Of a stretch of 64,000 nt of DNA, positions 1-11,331 are shown piece after piece. Under the pieces are notes generated by a model that had not been told where the DNA came from, ran no database searches, and worked only from the letters and a program-made list of their open reading frames with translations. The stretch is from Chloranthus sessilifolius (Eukaryota; Streptophyta; Magnoliopsida; Chloranthales; Chloranthaceae), in assembly GCA_021018995.1 (NCBI GenBank), contig CM037597.1:8693299-8757298 (forward strand), written 5' to 3'. How positions within the stretch are numbered: position 1 is the first letter of the stretch; every line of letters begins with the position of its first letter. The translations under genes and the position numbers were made by a program.

Positions 1-351
1 GGCATAGATGTCTGGGTAAGCAGCCTTAAGCGGACCCACCTCCAACCACATATCCTCCCAGAAACAAATATGGGAGCCACATCCCCAACTGTAACGCAAC
101 CCTTTAGCCAGAGGCTCCCACACGCAGGAAATACCTCTCCACCACTCCGAGGTATTCCTGTGGGACGAAAGGTAAATACCCCAACTCCCCTAGGATATAC
201 CATATTTTGCGGACAATACTAACCACCAGAGACTTCCCCTCTCCTCCACCGTTCCCGCTCTCCAAATCCACTTTCCCAACATAGCCAAATTAGTCCTTTT
301 CAAGCTCCGAATCCCCAGCCCACCACTAGCGATAAGCAGCTGGCATGTGTC

Positions 352-2541
352 TTAGTTGACAAGATGATACCACCTGTTCATACCCACCCCCTCCCAAAGA
401 AACGACCGTTGAATACGTTCCAGCCGATCGAGAATTTTAGCGGGACATCTAAACATGGACATGTAGAATATGGGGATCGATGAGAGCACCGCTTTAACCA
501 AGATTAGCCTACCCCCACTACTCAATAATCTACCTTTCCAAGACAACAAACGCTGCTCAAACCTCTGCACAACCGGAAGCCAATCACGGCTCGTTGGCTG
601 TCTGAGCCCAAGCGGCAAACTGAGGTACCTAATAGGCAACCTCTCGATATCACACTCAACCGAACTAGCTAGGTCGGTCAATATGTCATCCACCATACCA
701 ATGCCAGAGACATCAGATTTAAGGTGATTAACCCACTGCCCCGAGACCGCCTCATAAACCGAAGGGACATCAGCCATAGCGCAGAGTTCCGCCACGTCAG
801 CCTTCCCAAATAAAATTGTGTCGTCTGCATACTGCAAGTGCGAAATGAAATTGCCCTGCTCTCCCACCCAAATGCCAATGAGCATATTTAAGTCCCTTGC
901 GCGCTCGGTCAACCCGGGTAGAGCCTCCCCAACCATATTAAAAAGAAACGGGGATAAGGGATCTCCCTGCCTGATCCCTCGACACAATCTTGTAAATGCA
1001 ATTGATCAAACTGATCGACCGGTAATTGGATATGTTCTCAGCCCCATGAGTCTTGGGAATGAGGGTGATAAATGTGGAGTTTAAGGATCTCCTGATAAAA
1101 CCAGTCGAGTGAAACTCGTGAACAACCTCCAGCAGGTCCGCCTTAATGGTCTCCCAGAACGCATGGTAGAACTCCATGGTAAAACCGTCCGGCCCCGGCG
1201 CTTTATTACTGCCACCAAACCTGATCGCTGTCCACACTTCATCTTCTGTAAAATTACTCTCCAGCCCCCTACTAACCTCCTCCGATAGAGAGGTAAACTG
1301 AAGCTCATCCAAACTCGGCCTTGGAAGACCCTCATCCGTATACAAGCGTTCGTAGAAATTCACGATATTACCCCGCACCTGATCGTGTCCCGAATACGAC
1401 ACCCCATCCACGATGATACTCCCCAAATACTTCGATTTGTTTCGTGTGTTTGCAACCGAGCCTTCGCTTGGTATTGGCATCCCCCTCTTTAAACCACCAA
1501 GCCTTCGCTTTCTGCATCCAAAGCACTTCTTCGGCCCTGCAGGTCTCCCTGAATTCGAACTTGGTTTGCAGCCTAACCTCCCTCTCATCCGCCGATAGGT
1601 TTCTGGTTTCCTCCAAATTATCCAACATTTTCAGCTTTGAGAGCAAAGTCTCCTTTCTAACGTGTACCCAGCCATATTCCGCCCTGTTCCAGATTTTAAT
1701 TCTATCCTTTATCCGACGAAGTTTAGAGAGGAACCGGTAAGCAGCTGTCCCATTCAACACCGGTTCCGACCACCAACCCCGAACCTTCACCCTAAAACCC
1801 TCATCCAATAACCACATGTTTTCAAATTGAAAAAGAGAGGGCCCCTTTCCACGAGACTCGCATGTGAGAGCAAGAGGGCGATGATCAGAAATGGCACCGG
1901 CGAAAGCCTCCAACCAGGCTCCGGGAAATATATTGAGCCAGTCGGTAGAACAAAGGAACCTGTCCAGCCTGCTAAGAGAAGGCGTGTCCTGAAGACTATA
2001 CCATGTAAACCGAGCCCCCATTGATGGGACATCCAATAAACCCCAATCCGAAATGAAAGAATTGAAATCCCGCATGACCCGAAGATTAGGAGGGCCACCC
2101 TGCTTCTCGAAATCCCACCAGATAGCATTGAAATCCCCTGCATGAGAGGAAAATCCCATCGGCAAAGAAGGCGTTATTTCGAACCGAAATCCCCCTCTCC
2201 GACGACATCGGGCCATAGATGCCCGCAAAACTCCACTGGGTCCCCGAGACTTTATCCCGAAGCACCACAGAGGTGGAAAAACAGCCCAATTCCTCGTCCA
2301 CCTTATCAAAAAGAACCGACGACCAGGCCACCAGAATCCCTCCGGAGGCTCCGGTGGAATCAATGTCGACCCAATCCCAGCCCCCCCCTTGGACCGAATC
2401 GACCTTCCTTCTATCACAACTTCCCCACCTAGTTTCTCGAAGGGTAACAATGACAGGTTTAAATGTCGCAATCACCTGCCTAACCCCCGCCCGCTTCAAC
2501 CACTCACTGATGCCTCTGACATTCCAAGATAACATCTTCAT
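352..2541 (-). pseudogene. LINE ORF2: endonuclease plus reverse transcriptase, motif A region deleted
   Basis: ORF2 starts at ATG 2541 with MKMLSWNVRGI, the usual N-terminus of the APE-like endonuclease. A frame change near 2100 leads to GDFNAIWWDF and, near 1880, SDHRPLAL, the catalytic Asp and His motifs. The reverse transcriptase follows at 1588-990 (NKAPGPDGFTMEFY, then FITLIPK and LINCIYKIVS) and 987-352 (GIRQGDPLSPFLF, then HLQYADD, the catalytic motif C). Between LINCIYKIVS and GIRQGD about 120 residues usual for this family are missing, including motif A with the first catalytic aspartate. The enzyme cannot have been active after this deletion. The LINE at 51848-55935 keeps the missing stretch and serves as a comparison. 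Confidence 0.8.
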
Positions 2542-2583
2542 AAACGAACGACTTCAAAAGCCCGCCCAAAACGGAGGAGACAT

Positions 2584-4633
2584 TTACAAACCCCCCACCC
2601 CTCTCCCATCTGACATATTCCATTGTAACCGTGCCAACTCTCCCGATCCACCCCGCCACTTTCTCTTGATCTCCTGGCAACATGTGAGGATGGACCTGAA
2701 TACCTCCCGCAGCTCAGCCTGGGATCCTTTAAACGACATCCCAAGGTTTCGCCCTACTTTGATCAGCCGATCGATTTCCGCCACAATATCAGGTTTCGGT
2801 GCAGGTCCAACCTCACAGGCATCCTGACAAGGTTGTAGCTGCAATCTCTCGACCGTCCGGCTTCCCTGCTCATCATTTTCAAACTCCGGCCAGCTCCCCA
2901 ATTGATCTTCCATCTCAGGCACACCAATTCCCGACGCGAAACCGACACTAAGGCTCGAGCCGGAGTCCCGGGGATGGGCTCTGCACCATCGTAGATCCAC
3001 CGTCCCATCGACTCTGCCCTTCCCAAAATTTTCGACTTCCCTTTTTGAAAGAGAACCGCGGGTCCCTTCTTCCTCATAAATGGATAAGATGTGGGCCCCC
3101 AAGTCGATCGACAGTTGAAACGATAGACCCGGCAAAATTGACCCGACAGACCCCTGGGTCAGCCAGCTTGAAATGGCCAGGCGCAGATGTCGATCCGGCC
3201 CAAACCCAAACTCCCCCACTGGGCAAAGCAAAACTCTCCTTAATCCAAAGCACCTCGTTTCCATGCGCCAAGCCAGACACCGTACACGTGTCACCCCGTG
3301 GGGACCTTGTAGGAGACCATGTCACCAAACCACGTGACGGGGGATATAAATCCCCCCTTGTACTCGTCCCGCAGTCAAAACCCAACATCCTCTTCGAAGA
3401 AACTCCAGAGAGTTCCAAAATCGGGCAACGTGGCAGCTCCACAGCCCTTCTCGCTCCCCAAGGCACCACCCTAAACCTTCTTCTCCTTTGATAAACCCTA
3501 AGGCCTTTTTTGAAGACATAAGAGACATTCCTGAAGTGGTAGCCGACCGCCTCGAGCTCGATCGGATCCAAGGTACGACATTCAACCTCGTCCATCCTAT
3601 CCGACAGCACCCCCATCTCACCTACACTCTGTGTTTGCAGGTGTACGCCTTCTGCCTCAACGTACGAATAGATCTTGGCCATAGAAACCCTCGGTGTCGC
3701 GAGATCCACAGCCGGCATACCATCAACTCTGAACTCCAAAACATCGGACAACCTAGAATGAGCGATTTGGAACAACCGATGGACGACGCCATCCCCAGAA
3801 GACGCGGTCGAAGAGGTGAGTGGACTCAGGTAGTGCGCTAAGTTCGAGGCCGAGCTCCCCTCCGCACCTCTCGCCGGTATCCGAACCGACGAAGCCCGTC
3901 CATGTCCGACTGGATCCGGCAGCAGCTGAACTATTACTACTGGAGGATCGGCGAGATTGACGCTAGACCTACCGGACCCCAAAATAGCTTCGATCGCTTG
4001 ATGCTTGATGACAGCCCACTCCAGCCAATCGATTTCTACAATGAGTTGACAGCTCTGGCCGCCAACAGCACATCGACGGTTCAGGGAATGTTGTCGATCG
4101 ATTCGGCAGCGACAAGAATGCGAGCATGATGCATGTCCCAGATCAACCGATGGTCGTGACCCTGTCGACCACGCAACGACCCCAGTGATTCGGATCCTCC
4201 TCTCCTCCTCCTGAACTTGTACATCTCCCACCATAGGCTCCCACTGTCGACATTCCACCGAACAGCCATGAATGAAGAAACGTTTTTTGAGGCAAACCTT
4301 CGAAGCACCTTCTTCCGATCCGAACTGAAGTAGGAACTTAGCAGAAGAAATGGAAGATACCATAGGTCAATCTGTAAATCCCCAGTGGTTGTTAATCCAT
4401 CTGTGTATAGAAAGGAATGATAATGTGTCTTTAATTGCAAAAATGACCACCCAAAAATAACGAAGGTTGGCGGCGAGAGATCTGAACTGAGTGAGGTCAA
4501 AACTGAGAGGCCCGGAACTAGAGTGACGACCTAGAGACGAGGGTTCGCTCGGAGGCAAAACAATCGGGCATTGTCTCACAGTGTCGGCGAAAGACGAGCT
4601 GGGCCAGTGATCGAAAGTCCCAAAAGAGGACAT
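2584..4633 (-). pseudogene. LINE ORF1 (DUF4283-like gag), broken
   Basis: ORF1 of the LINE at 1-4640. The likely start is ATG at 4633 (MSSFG...), followed by an SFADTVR segment typical of the start of plant LINE ORF1 proteins. A DUF4283-like stretch appears in a second frame at about 4345-4230 (FLLQFGSEEGAS, then FFIHGCSVECRQWEP). The C-terminal part at 3294-2584 is in another frame. No clear CCHC zinc knuckle could be seen. ORF1 proteins of this class bind element RNA. At least three frameshifts are needed to join the parts, so this is a dead copy. The end (2584) lies just before the endonuclease start at 2541, the normal ORF1-ORF2 spacing for the family. Confidence 0.6.
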
Positions 4634-4689
4634 GATCACCGGTCTGTTCTTCTTCGCAGCAATCGACCATCCACGGTTAATGTCTCGAA

Positions 4690-4815
4690 TCTGAGAATCG
4701 TTTAAAATGGCAAACAGAGCGACGACGAAATTAACGTTGCGGCAACGACCGCAGATCCAGTCGCCGGCCCTAAGCACAAGGCAAGACTTAGCAACGCCGG
4801 ACATACCTAAGTTTA
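4690..4815 (-). other. RanBP2-type zinc-finger-like fragment at the LINE 5' end
   Basis: On the minus strand at about 4770-4727 the sequence reads GDWICGRCRNVNF, matching the start of a RanBP2-type zinc finger (W-x-C-x2-C-x3-N). A one-base frameshift after F restores the next cysteine at the expected spacing of six residues; the last cysteine is not visible. It sits between the copia remnant and the LINE ORF1 start. It could be a captured piece of a host gene or part of the LINE 5' leader. The match is short, so this is tentative. Confidence 0.35.
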
Positions 4816-5460
4816 AGTGAGATATGTCTTTGTGACTTTGCTTTAAAGGAGTAATTGTTGGCTTACATCCCAACATACCAATTTCCTTCAACACAACTAG
4901 TGTGTATTTCCTTTGAGATAGGGCTAGTCCCTTCTTAGATCCAGTCACTGCAATTCTCAAGCAATATTTTAGTAGGCCAAGTCTTTTCTATCTAAAACTT
5001 GACCCAAATAGCATTTGACAATGATATCATCAGCATATACAACAAGTGTCGTGAGGTATATGCCTTTCTTCACAATGTATAATCATAGTGGCTCCTTTTG
5101 TATCTACACTTTATAACAAACGGCTTCACTGAATTTTTGAAACGGGCTCTAGGGAACTATTTTAGCTCCTAGATGGAGATTTCTTTAGCCTGCAAACTTT
5201 CCCTTTCTCCCCTAACGGGAGAATCCTGGTGAGAATGCTATGTACACCTCTTCCTTCCAATCACCATGAAGACAGGCATTCTTCACTTCTAGCTAGTATG
5301 ATGGATAGTTTCTGTAAGCTGCAAGAGACCTGAGAACTCGGATTGTATTGGATTTGGTAACTGTAGAAAAGATATCTTGATAGTCTATGTTTTTGCGCCT
5401 GTGTGAACCATTTTGAAACCAACCTCTCTATAGTACCTCTATAGAGTACCATCTAGTTTA
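4815..5460 (-). pseudogene. copia reverse transcriptase, fragmented
   Basis: At 5452-5261 the frame includes GTIERLVSKWFTQAQ, a degraded form of the conserved copia RT entry (RLVAKGFTQ). Near 5042-5000 another frame gives VYADDIIV, the catalytic YxDD box with alanine instead of the more usual valine. At 4940-4816 a third frame gives SKKGLALSQRKY and GMLGCKPTITP, the end of the RT. The distance between the first piece and the YADD box is shorter than in intact elements, and no RNase H follows. All pieces are on the minus strand. Confidence 0.75.
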
Positions 5461-6128
5461 TACTTCACGATGTCAACTCACATCCCATAACCTTTTTTTC
5501 ATAGAGGAGGTCTACAACATCCCATGTATTATTATGTTCCAAGGCTCCCATTTCCTACCCATGGCACCCTTCCACTGTGACTGAAACAGAATTATATACA
5601 CTAGTAGCAGTGGTAAGAGAGTCTAATGAAGATACAAAAGACAAATGAGATGATGAAAGGCTCTGGTACGATACAAATTTACTAATAGGATGACGAGTGG
5701 AAGATTAGGAGCTTTACGAAGTGCACTAGGAAGGTCCAAATCACTTTGTAGAGGAGGATCACAACTTGGTGAACTTGCTTCAAGAGTAAGAGCCTAGTCA
5801 GTTGTCTGAAGAGGAGGTTTTCTTTTTCATCTTCTTAAAGGCTTCTCCTCAGATAAGATACTTGTCTTTGCCAAACTTGTCAAAGAAGGTACGTTTCTCT
5901 GTGGTAACAACCTCTCTTTGCTGCCCACTTGGATCACTGGAGGTCTCTTGACATGCGAACTTCATCACTTACAACATTATCAACTTCATCTCTTTGTTGC
6001 CCACTTGAGTCACTTGAGGTATCTTAAGTCTTTACCTTCTATGCCAACTTCACCACTTAGATCGTTTGGGAGATTCGGAAATACAGGAATGGTGCTCTCT
6101 TCCATAGAACTCTCCCCTTGAAGAGGGC

Positions 6129-6641
6129 TCAGGGAGGTGAATGATAAAGGTTAGACTCAAAAAAGGTGACATCCATAGTAACCCAAACTCTCCCAGAGAT
6201 AGGATCATAACACTTAATGCCCCTTTTGAGTATGAGGACAAACAATGAAAATACACTTTGTAGCCTCTTGAGAGAGTTTATCACGATGGGACGAAGAAAT
6301 ATGAGAAACATACAAAACCAAGTACACGAGGAGGAACTGGAAACAAACGATTTTGAAGACAATTATTCTGTAAGGGAACTCAGCCTCAAGGAGAGTAGGC
6401 ATTCGATTTAAAAGAAAATTGGTTGTAAGAACAGCATCCCCTATAGATACTTTGGTACATGCATGCCAAGTAACTTAGCACGGACAACTCCAAGCAAATG
6501 TCTATTTTTCCTTTCAACTAACCCATTTTGTTGTGGGGTATAGGGGCAAGTGGTTTGGCACTCAATCCCATGAGCCTGGGGGTAGGACCGGAGATAATGA
6601 GAAGCATCCTCTCCACAATTATCATAACTTAATACCTTCAC
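6129..6641 (-). pseudogene. copia integrase core and C-terminal linker
   Basis: The frame at 6641-6441 carries SYDNCGE and TTCPYTPQQNGLVERKNRHL, the second Asp and the Glu region of the DDE integrase core. A second frame at about 6300-6129 carries KCYDPISGRVWVTMDVTFFE, the conserved linker that follows the integrase in copia polyproteins. The two pieces are in different frames and several codons are lost between them, so the polyprotein is broken. The order (integrase, linker, then reverse transcriptase at lower coordinates) is typical of Ty1-copia. Confidence 0.8.
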
Positions 6642-6714
6642 GATAGCATAGGCTATTGATTTTAAACCAACTTATGAAAGATGGGAGAAACAAAAGTGCC
6701 TCCATCTTTAAATT

Positions 6715-7344
6715 TTAACAAGTAGATGACAGTAAAACGAGTACAATCATTGAAGAAAGAAACAAAATATAGATAACCACGAGGTGCAACGATAGGGAAG
6801 GCCCCCAAATATCCGAGTGCATAATGTGAAAAGGAGTACTCCGAGTACCACTAGATGGGTAAGACGCTCTACGATGTTTTGTCATTTGACATACTTCACA
6901 GTGAAAGTTGGAATCATCATAGGAATGAAGCTTTTGAGGGAACAGAAGACGCAAACGTTGTAGCAGAAGAAGTTCAAGACGCATATGCCATAGTCTAACC
7001 TCCTCAGTCGAGGAAGTGGCAGTAGATGCTATCAGTCTCCGAATGGGAAGATCATCAAACAAATATAACCCTCTCCTCATGGCCATGACCAAGTGCTCTT
7101 CTCGTTGATAACTCCTTAAAGACACAGAATCTAGGAAAAAATGTTGCACTAATTGGCATCTTAGGACATATAGGGTAGAGTCTAGGGGTAACTGACCAAC
7201 ATGAGGGACATGAGATCCATCAGCCAGACGGACGTCACATGGTGCAGACATAGGAGATATAGATCGGGACAATGAAGATATACTTGTCATGTGGCCCATT
7301 GCAGCATAGTCAATGATCCATGAGGATCGAGGAGACATTGACAC
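6715..7344 (-). pseudogene. copia protease and gag-pre-integrase region
   Basis: Two copia landmarks are visible in one 209-codon frame. Near the start, SSWIIDYAAMGHMT matches the aspartic protease active-site region; the family usually has D-S-G-A, so the serine-glycine is lost here. Further on, LWHMRLELL, then FHCEVCQMTKHRRASYPS and IMHSDIWGPS match the gag-pre-integrase domain (His/Cys zinc ligands) and the first catalytic aspartate of the integrase. The open frame stops before the integrase core. The changed protease site and the downstream stops show that the copy is inactive. Confidence 0.8.
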
Positions 7345-8470
7345 TTGGACCGAATAATACCAGTTTCAGCCACACAGGAGTGGGAGGGAATCCCCGTATC
7401 TGCATTGAACCTTTGTTTTTTCAGTGATCTCGAACCCATTCTTCTTCCATTCAACCATTTTGAGCAATAACGGTGTTCAATCACAAACATTGTGATACTT
7501 GACAGACAAGCCTTGCAACCAAGCCACACAACACCCACTGGAATACCACAGATAGTAACTTGAATCACTGCAATACTGCAGGAAAAACAGCCTACACAGG
7601 CTGCCCAAGCACAACTATACACTACGTTTAAGGCTGCTCAACTGCAGCGATCGGCACTTAGAAAACTTCTTAATGTAATGCACAGGATACAACTGCACTG
7701 CACTTTTCCTGCTGAGCTACCTCAAAGAGCGACAGTCCTAATACTGTTGTATGCACAGCAACACAGCAACCCAAGACTTTGGTCAAAAACAAAGAAAGGA
7801 AGCAGTACTGCTGATATCGACCCTTGATGTATACATAGCACTTAACTGAAAATTTTATCAAAGTAGCCCTTGTCGTACACACAACACCTTAGTACCATGT
7901 AAAATTGATCCCACTCGCAAGAAACACTTCCCAACACCACAACATCAATTTCAGCAGCTAGTTGGCCCAAAAATCAGCATTCGTGCAGTATCTTCATGCA
8001 GTAAAATCATCGGAACTACCTCAATCCTTAGCAGAATCACGAAAGATCAGTTTCATATGAACACTAACAAGAAACCAATTCATAAGCACCCAATCGACAG
8101 GACCTCTGTACAACACAGATCCATGTAAACTAGTTTTTTAATTCAGACTAATTTATAGGGTTTTCGAAAAAAATCCGCAAACGATGCACCAAACCAAGAT
8201 AAATCTGCTCGTCATTCACATAGGCTCACCAGCCAAAACCGATCATACCCCAACCAGATACAACCCTCCTTTTGACCCCGCTGATCTCCAAGTGTTCAAA
8301 AAACCATGTTTCTACAAAAAAACTTCGACACTCTAGTATAAGACTCCAAATTGATAAAAAGGTCGAGTATTAAAAATGCTCAACAATGATTTTCGATCAA
8401 AACCATGCTGAAAAAAGTGACATCATCTGAGGTCAACAAGTTGACTGCTACATCAATGCGGCATCATGTT

Positions 8471-8517
8471 GACATCAGCGCTTGCTAGATGACATCAGCG
8501 CTTGCTAGATGACATCA
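8471..8517. repeat. 20-bp tandem repeat, 2.3 copies
   Basis: The unit GACATCAGCGCTTGCTAGAT occurs twice without a mismatch (8471-8490 and 8491-8510), followed by a partial third copy. It lies in the copia leader just inside the primer-binding site. Confidence 0.9.
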
Positions 8518-8544
8518 ATAACGTTCTCAATCATAATCGGATCT

Positions 8545-8556
8545 GCTCTGATACCA
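8545..8556 (-). other. primer-binding site of the copia element
   Basis: The minus strand reads TGGTATCAGAGC, the 12-base complement of the 3' end of plant initiator-Met tRNA used by many copia elements. It marks the 5' side of the internal region and fixes the orientation of the element. Confidence 0.85.
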
Positions 8557-8789
8557 AGTTAAAATGTGTAAAAGAGATTTACGGTTAATTAGGATAGTGA
8601 AGAAGAAGAAAGGAGGAGAAAAGGAGATGGAGGAAATTAGGGTTACGAGTTAGATATGTCCATTAGAGACATATCACTCACGAAATATTATTATCACACC
8701 TGCTAACACTAATATACCCGCTTACATATAAAGAACTTAAGACATTAACACACACACACACACCACTTAACGATAAATCAATGGACACA

Positions 8790-9265
8790 TCAACAAGAGG
8801 AAGTTTAAAGGTGATCCAAATGAAAGAGAAATTTAAGAAATGCTGATTGAGTTGGTTTGGGCATGTCCATCGGAGAACTGTAATAATCCTCGTATGAAGG
8901 ATTGAAACAGAGGTCGATTGAGATGGTTTGGGCATGTCCATTAGAGACCTGAAATAACCCTTGTACGAAGGATTGAAATGGATGTCACTTAAGATGGTTT
9001 AGGCAGGTCCATCAAAAACTTGAAACAAGCACAAAGGAAAGGAAGTGGGAAAGAGAAAGACCAATAAAGACAAGGTGGGAAGTAGCGAGACCTAGCATAA
9101 AGGATCGTGGAGTGTCAAAAAGCTAAATCCAAGACATACATGAGGGAAGAAATAGGACTAGCAAAATTGACCTCAAAACACATGGGACAAGGAAATGATG
9201 TTGACGATGGTGATCCTTGTGGTGGTGGTGGTGGTGGTGGTGATGGTGGTGATGGTGGTAGTTAA
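8790..9265 (+). mobile_element. RTE-type LINE 3' fragment with three 71-bp repeats and a GGT tail
   Basis: The text around 8850-8880 (TTGGTTTGGGCATGTCCATC) encodes the L-W-F-G-H-V segment found at the C-terminus of plant RTE LINEs; the same segment occurs in the larger copy near 15725-15760. Here that segment is present three times in tandem, starting at about 8845, 8916 and 8987, a period of 71 bp. A purine-rich stretch matching the RTE C-terminus follows. The end is a GGT/GAT microsatellite tail (9218-9262), as expected for RTE elements, which end in short tandem repeats rather than poly(A). 5'-truncated; no open frame. Confidence 0.65.
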
Positions 9266-10440
9266 TAAATTCAAGCAATAGCATATGCTTTAAGTAAACC
9301 TAACAAATTTTACGTACTTTTTTGGTTGCCTGCAAAAAAATATGGGATTTTTGTTACCTTGTTACTATATGGAACTAAACAACTACGGCTATGAAATGCT
9401 TGGCTACTCACTCTCTGAACATGTGATCATTGGTAGGCCACGGACAAAACGTTCGTTCACATAACCAAGTTTCTCTTTCCTGCCAAGATGCATCTTAAAA
9501 ATGTCACCATAGAAGAACTTTTTTTCCAATTATCCAAACAAGTAAAAGACTTGAAGACACTAGGTTTTCCATTTGATTGAAGCCCACATGTTTTTTCTAT
9601 GGTCCGCAATGAAGAGGTTCCAGACATTGCCTTGTCAGACATAATACTGGAAGATTCTACTAATCACCTTATATATGAAATGATTTTCAGCAATCATAGA
9701 ACACCATAAACAAGTGTGGTCCACCTTAAATAAGTGTGCTCGATAACATTTGGGTAGATGAGAACAATCCCAGCACAAATAAGTGACATCATATAAAAAA
9801 AAGCCCATGACACACAAGTAGATCGCCAGACGTCATCAAACCTCCAAGGAGACCCATCTCTAGGGCAGTCAACGGGTCGGGCCAAAATATTGGCTCCCCG
9901 TTGGGAAATTGGCATATGCACAACCCGATCAGACCTATGGACAGCCCTACCCATCACGCCCTTAGATGCTTGGAATGGGAGAATTTAGTTTTTTGAAAGA
10001 TGACCCAAATTAACAGCGCAAGTCTAATAACCAGTTTAACAATGTAAAACTGACTAGCAATAATTGCATGCCTCCATTTTTTAAACCATCACAAGGCTCT
10101 CATCCATCCTTCAATAAACAACAGTTCTGATGTGCTCAACTAGATTAAATTCATCATATCACAATGGTGTATGGCTGTTGACATTAGACGTAAGGATATG
10201 GAAGAATCTCCAAGCCATAAAGTCAAACCACTTCTCAATTCTTTAATATAAAGAGAAGAACAACCACACTCGCATGAGATAGAGAGAGAGAACTCTCGCA
10301 TAAATAGATATACATGAGGGAGAAAGAAATTATTCACTTGAGATTTTAGAGACTTTGTTCTGAATGCAAGGTTGGCAGCCAGTTGTAAAAAAAACTCACC
10401 CAAATCCCTATGATGAGGCTACTTACGAAAATAGATTTTG
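9266..10440. other. stretch without a recognised gene
   Basis: AT-rich DNA with only short open frames. A minus-strand reading near 9560-9420 contains a run resembling YGDIFKMHLG, but I could not tie it to a family. It probably belongs to the last visible XRCC2 intron or to transposon debris. Confidence 0.5.
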
Positions 10441-10444
10441 TGGT

Positions 10445-10790
10445 GCCCCTGCTAGCGGCGTGCTGCAACAGACCCGGTTGTAGTGAGAAGTAGGCAAGGG
10501 CTGGCTAGGGCATCCCTTGTTTTAAGTGACATGTTACAATGGATCCCGATTGTGGTGAAAACTAGGCACAGAAGGTGTCCCCTGTAAGTGACGCGCTACA
10601 ACAAAACCACATTGTAGTGAGCAGTAGGCAAGGGTTGGCTATAGCTTTCATTGTAACAACACACTACGATGGAGCCCAATTATAGAGAGAAATATGCAAG
10701 GATTTGGTAGGGCATTCCCTGTAAGCAACGATTATCAACAATGTCAAATTGTTGCAAATAGTAGGCTAGGGCTGCCACATCAATATAGAT
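10445..10790 (+). repeat. diverged tandem repeats of the RTE 5' region
   Basis: Four diverged copies of a unit of about 70-90 bp, each built on the phrases GTAGGCAAGGGCTGGCTAGG, GTAAGTGACGCGCTACAA and CCGATTGTAGTGAG. They stand directly upstream of the RTE endonuclease and probably form its 5' UTR/promoter (inference). The second RTE copy at 63110 starts downstream of this array. Confidence 0.6.
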
Positions 10791-11331
10791 GTAGTTCTCC
10801 TGGGACAACCACCTTCCTATGAAGATCTGCGAGTATTTGGGTACCTTTGCTATACGGGCAAATAAGGTCCAGAAGCTACGTATTGGTTCTTGGAACGTAG
10901 GTATGTTAATTGGGAATAGTGTCGAGTTGATAGATGTCATGCGAAGAAGGAAATTAACGTAATATGCTTGCAAGAAGCAAAGTGGAAAGGAGAAAAGGCT
11001 AAGGACGTTGGAGATGGATTCAAGCTACACTACTCAGGCTCACAATGGAGTGGGCACTATAGTGGATAGACATTTCAAGGATAAAATTGTGGAGGTTAAG
11101 AGAAAGAATGATTGAATTATGATGGTTAAAATCGTTTTGGATAAGGAAAAAATTAAATGTTATTAGTGCCTACGCACCCGAAGTTAGACTATATGAAAAA
11201 GTGAGAATTGGAAATCGATGGATGAACTAGTACAAGGCATATCAAATCACGAAAGTATAGTGAATGGAGGTGACTTTACTGGACACGTAAGGAAGATGAA
11301 AGATGGATATGAAAGGATACATGGAGGATAT

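Larger units (their letters stand above)
1..4640 (-). mobile_element. L1-type plant LINE, degenerate, 3' part outside the window
   Basis: A non-LTR retrotransposon reading right to left. The order from the 5' end is ORF1 (from about 4633), APE-type endonuclease (2541 to about 1800), and reverse transcriptase (about 1588 to 352), then the region before the zf-RVT domain running off the window at base 1. Each part lies in several frames with stops, so no intact protein remains. The layout and motifs (GDFN, SDHRP, YADD) are those of the plant L1 clade. Neighbouring copies of the same type lie at 51848-55935 and 56205-58413. The copia remnant at 4815-8708 abuts its 5' side, so this LINE may have inserted into the copia element (inference). 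Confidence 0.85.
4815..8708 (-). mobile_element. Ty1-copia LTR retrotransposon remnant
   Basis: Reading right to left the parts occur in copia order: primer-binding site (8556-8545), leader/gag-like DNA without a readable ORF, protease plus gag-pre-integrase (7344-6715), integrase core (6641-6441), integrase C-terminal linker (about 6300-6129) and reverse transcriptase (5452-4815). Integrase before reverse transcriptase identifies Ty1-copia rather than Ty3-gypsy. Stops and frameshifts run throughout. RNase H and the 3' LTR are missing on the left, where the LINE begins. The 5' LTR is probably a short one at about 8565-8708 (minus strand starting TGTTAGCAGG), but its limits are not proven. Confidence 0.85.

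Noticed and set aside
3074..4363. 429-codon minus-strand frame as one protein
   Set aside because: Only the first 40 or so codons match LINE ORF1 (DUF4283-like). The rest appears out of frame with the real ORF1, which continues in other frames (for example 3294-2584).
9400..9642. Minus-strand reading with YGDIFKMHLG, tested as a cytochrome P450 piece and as the last XRCC2 exon
   Set aside because: The similarity is limited to a few residues in shifted frames, with no conserved haem motif and no XRCC2 C-terminal pattern.
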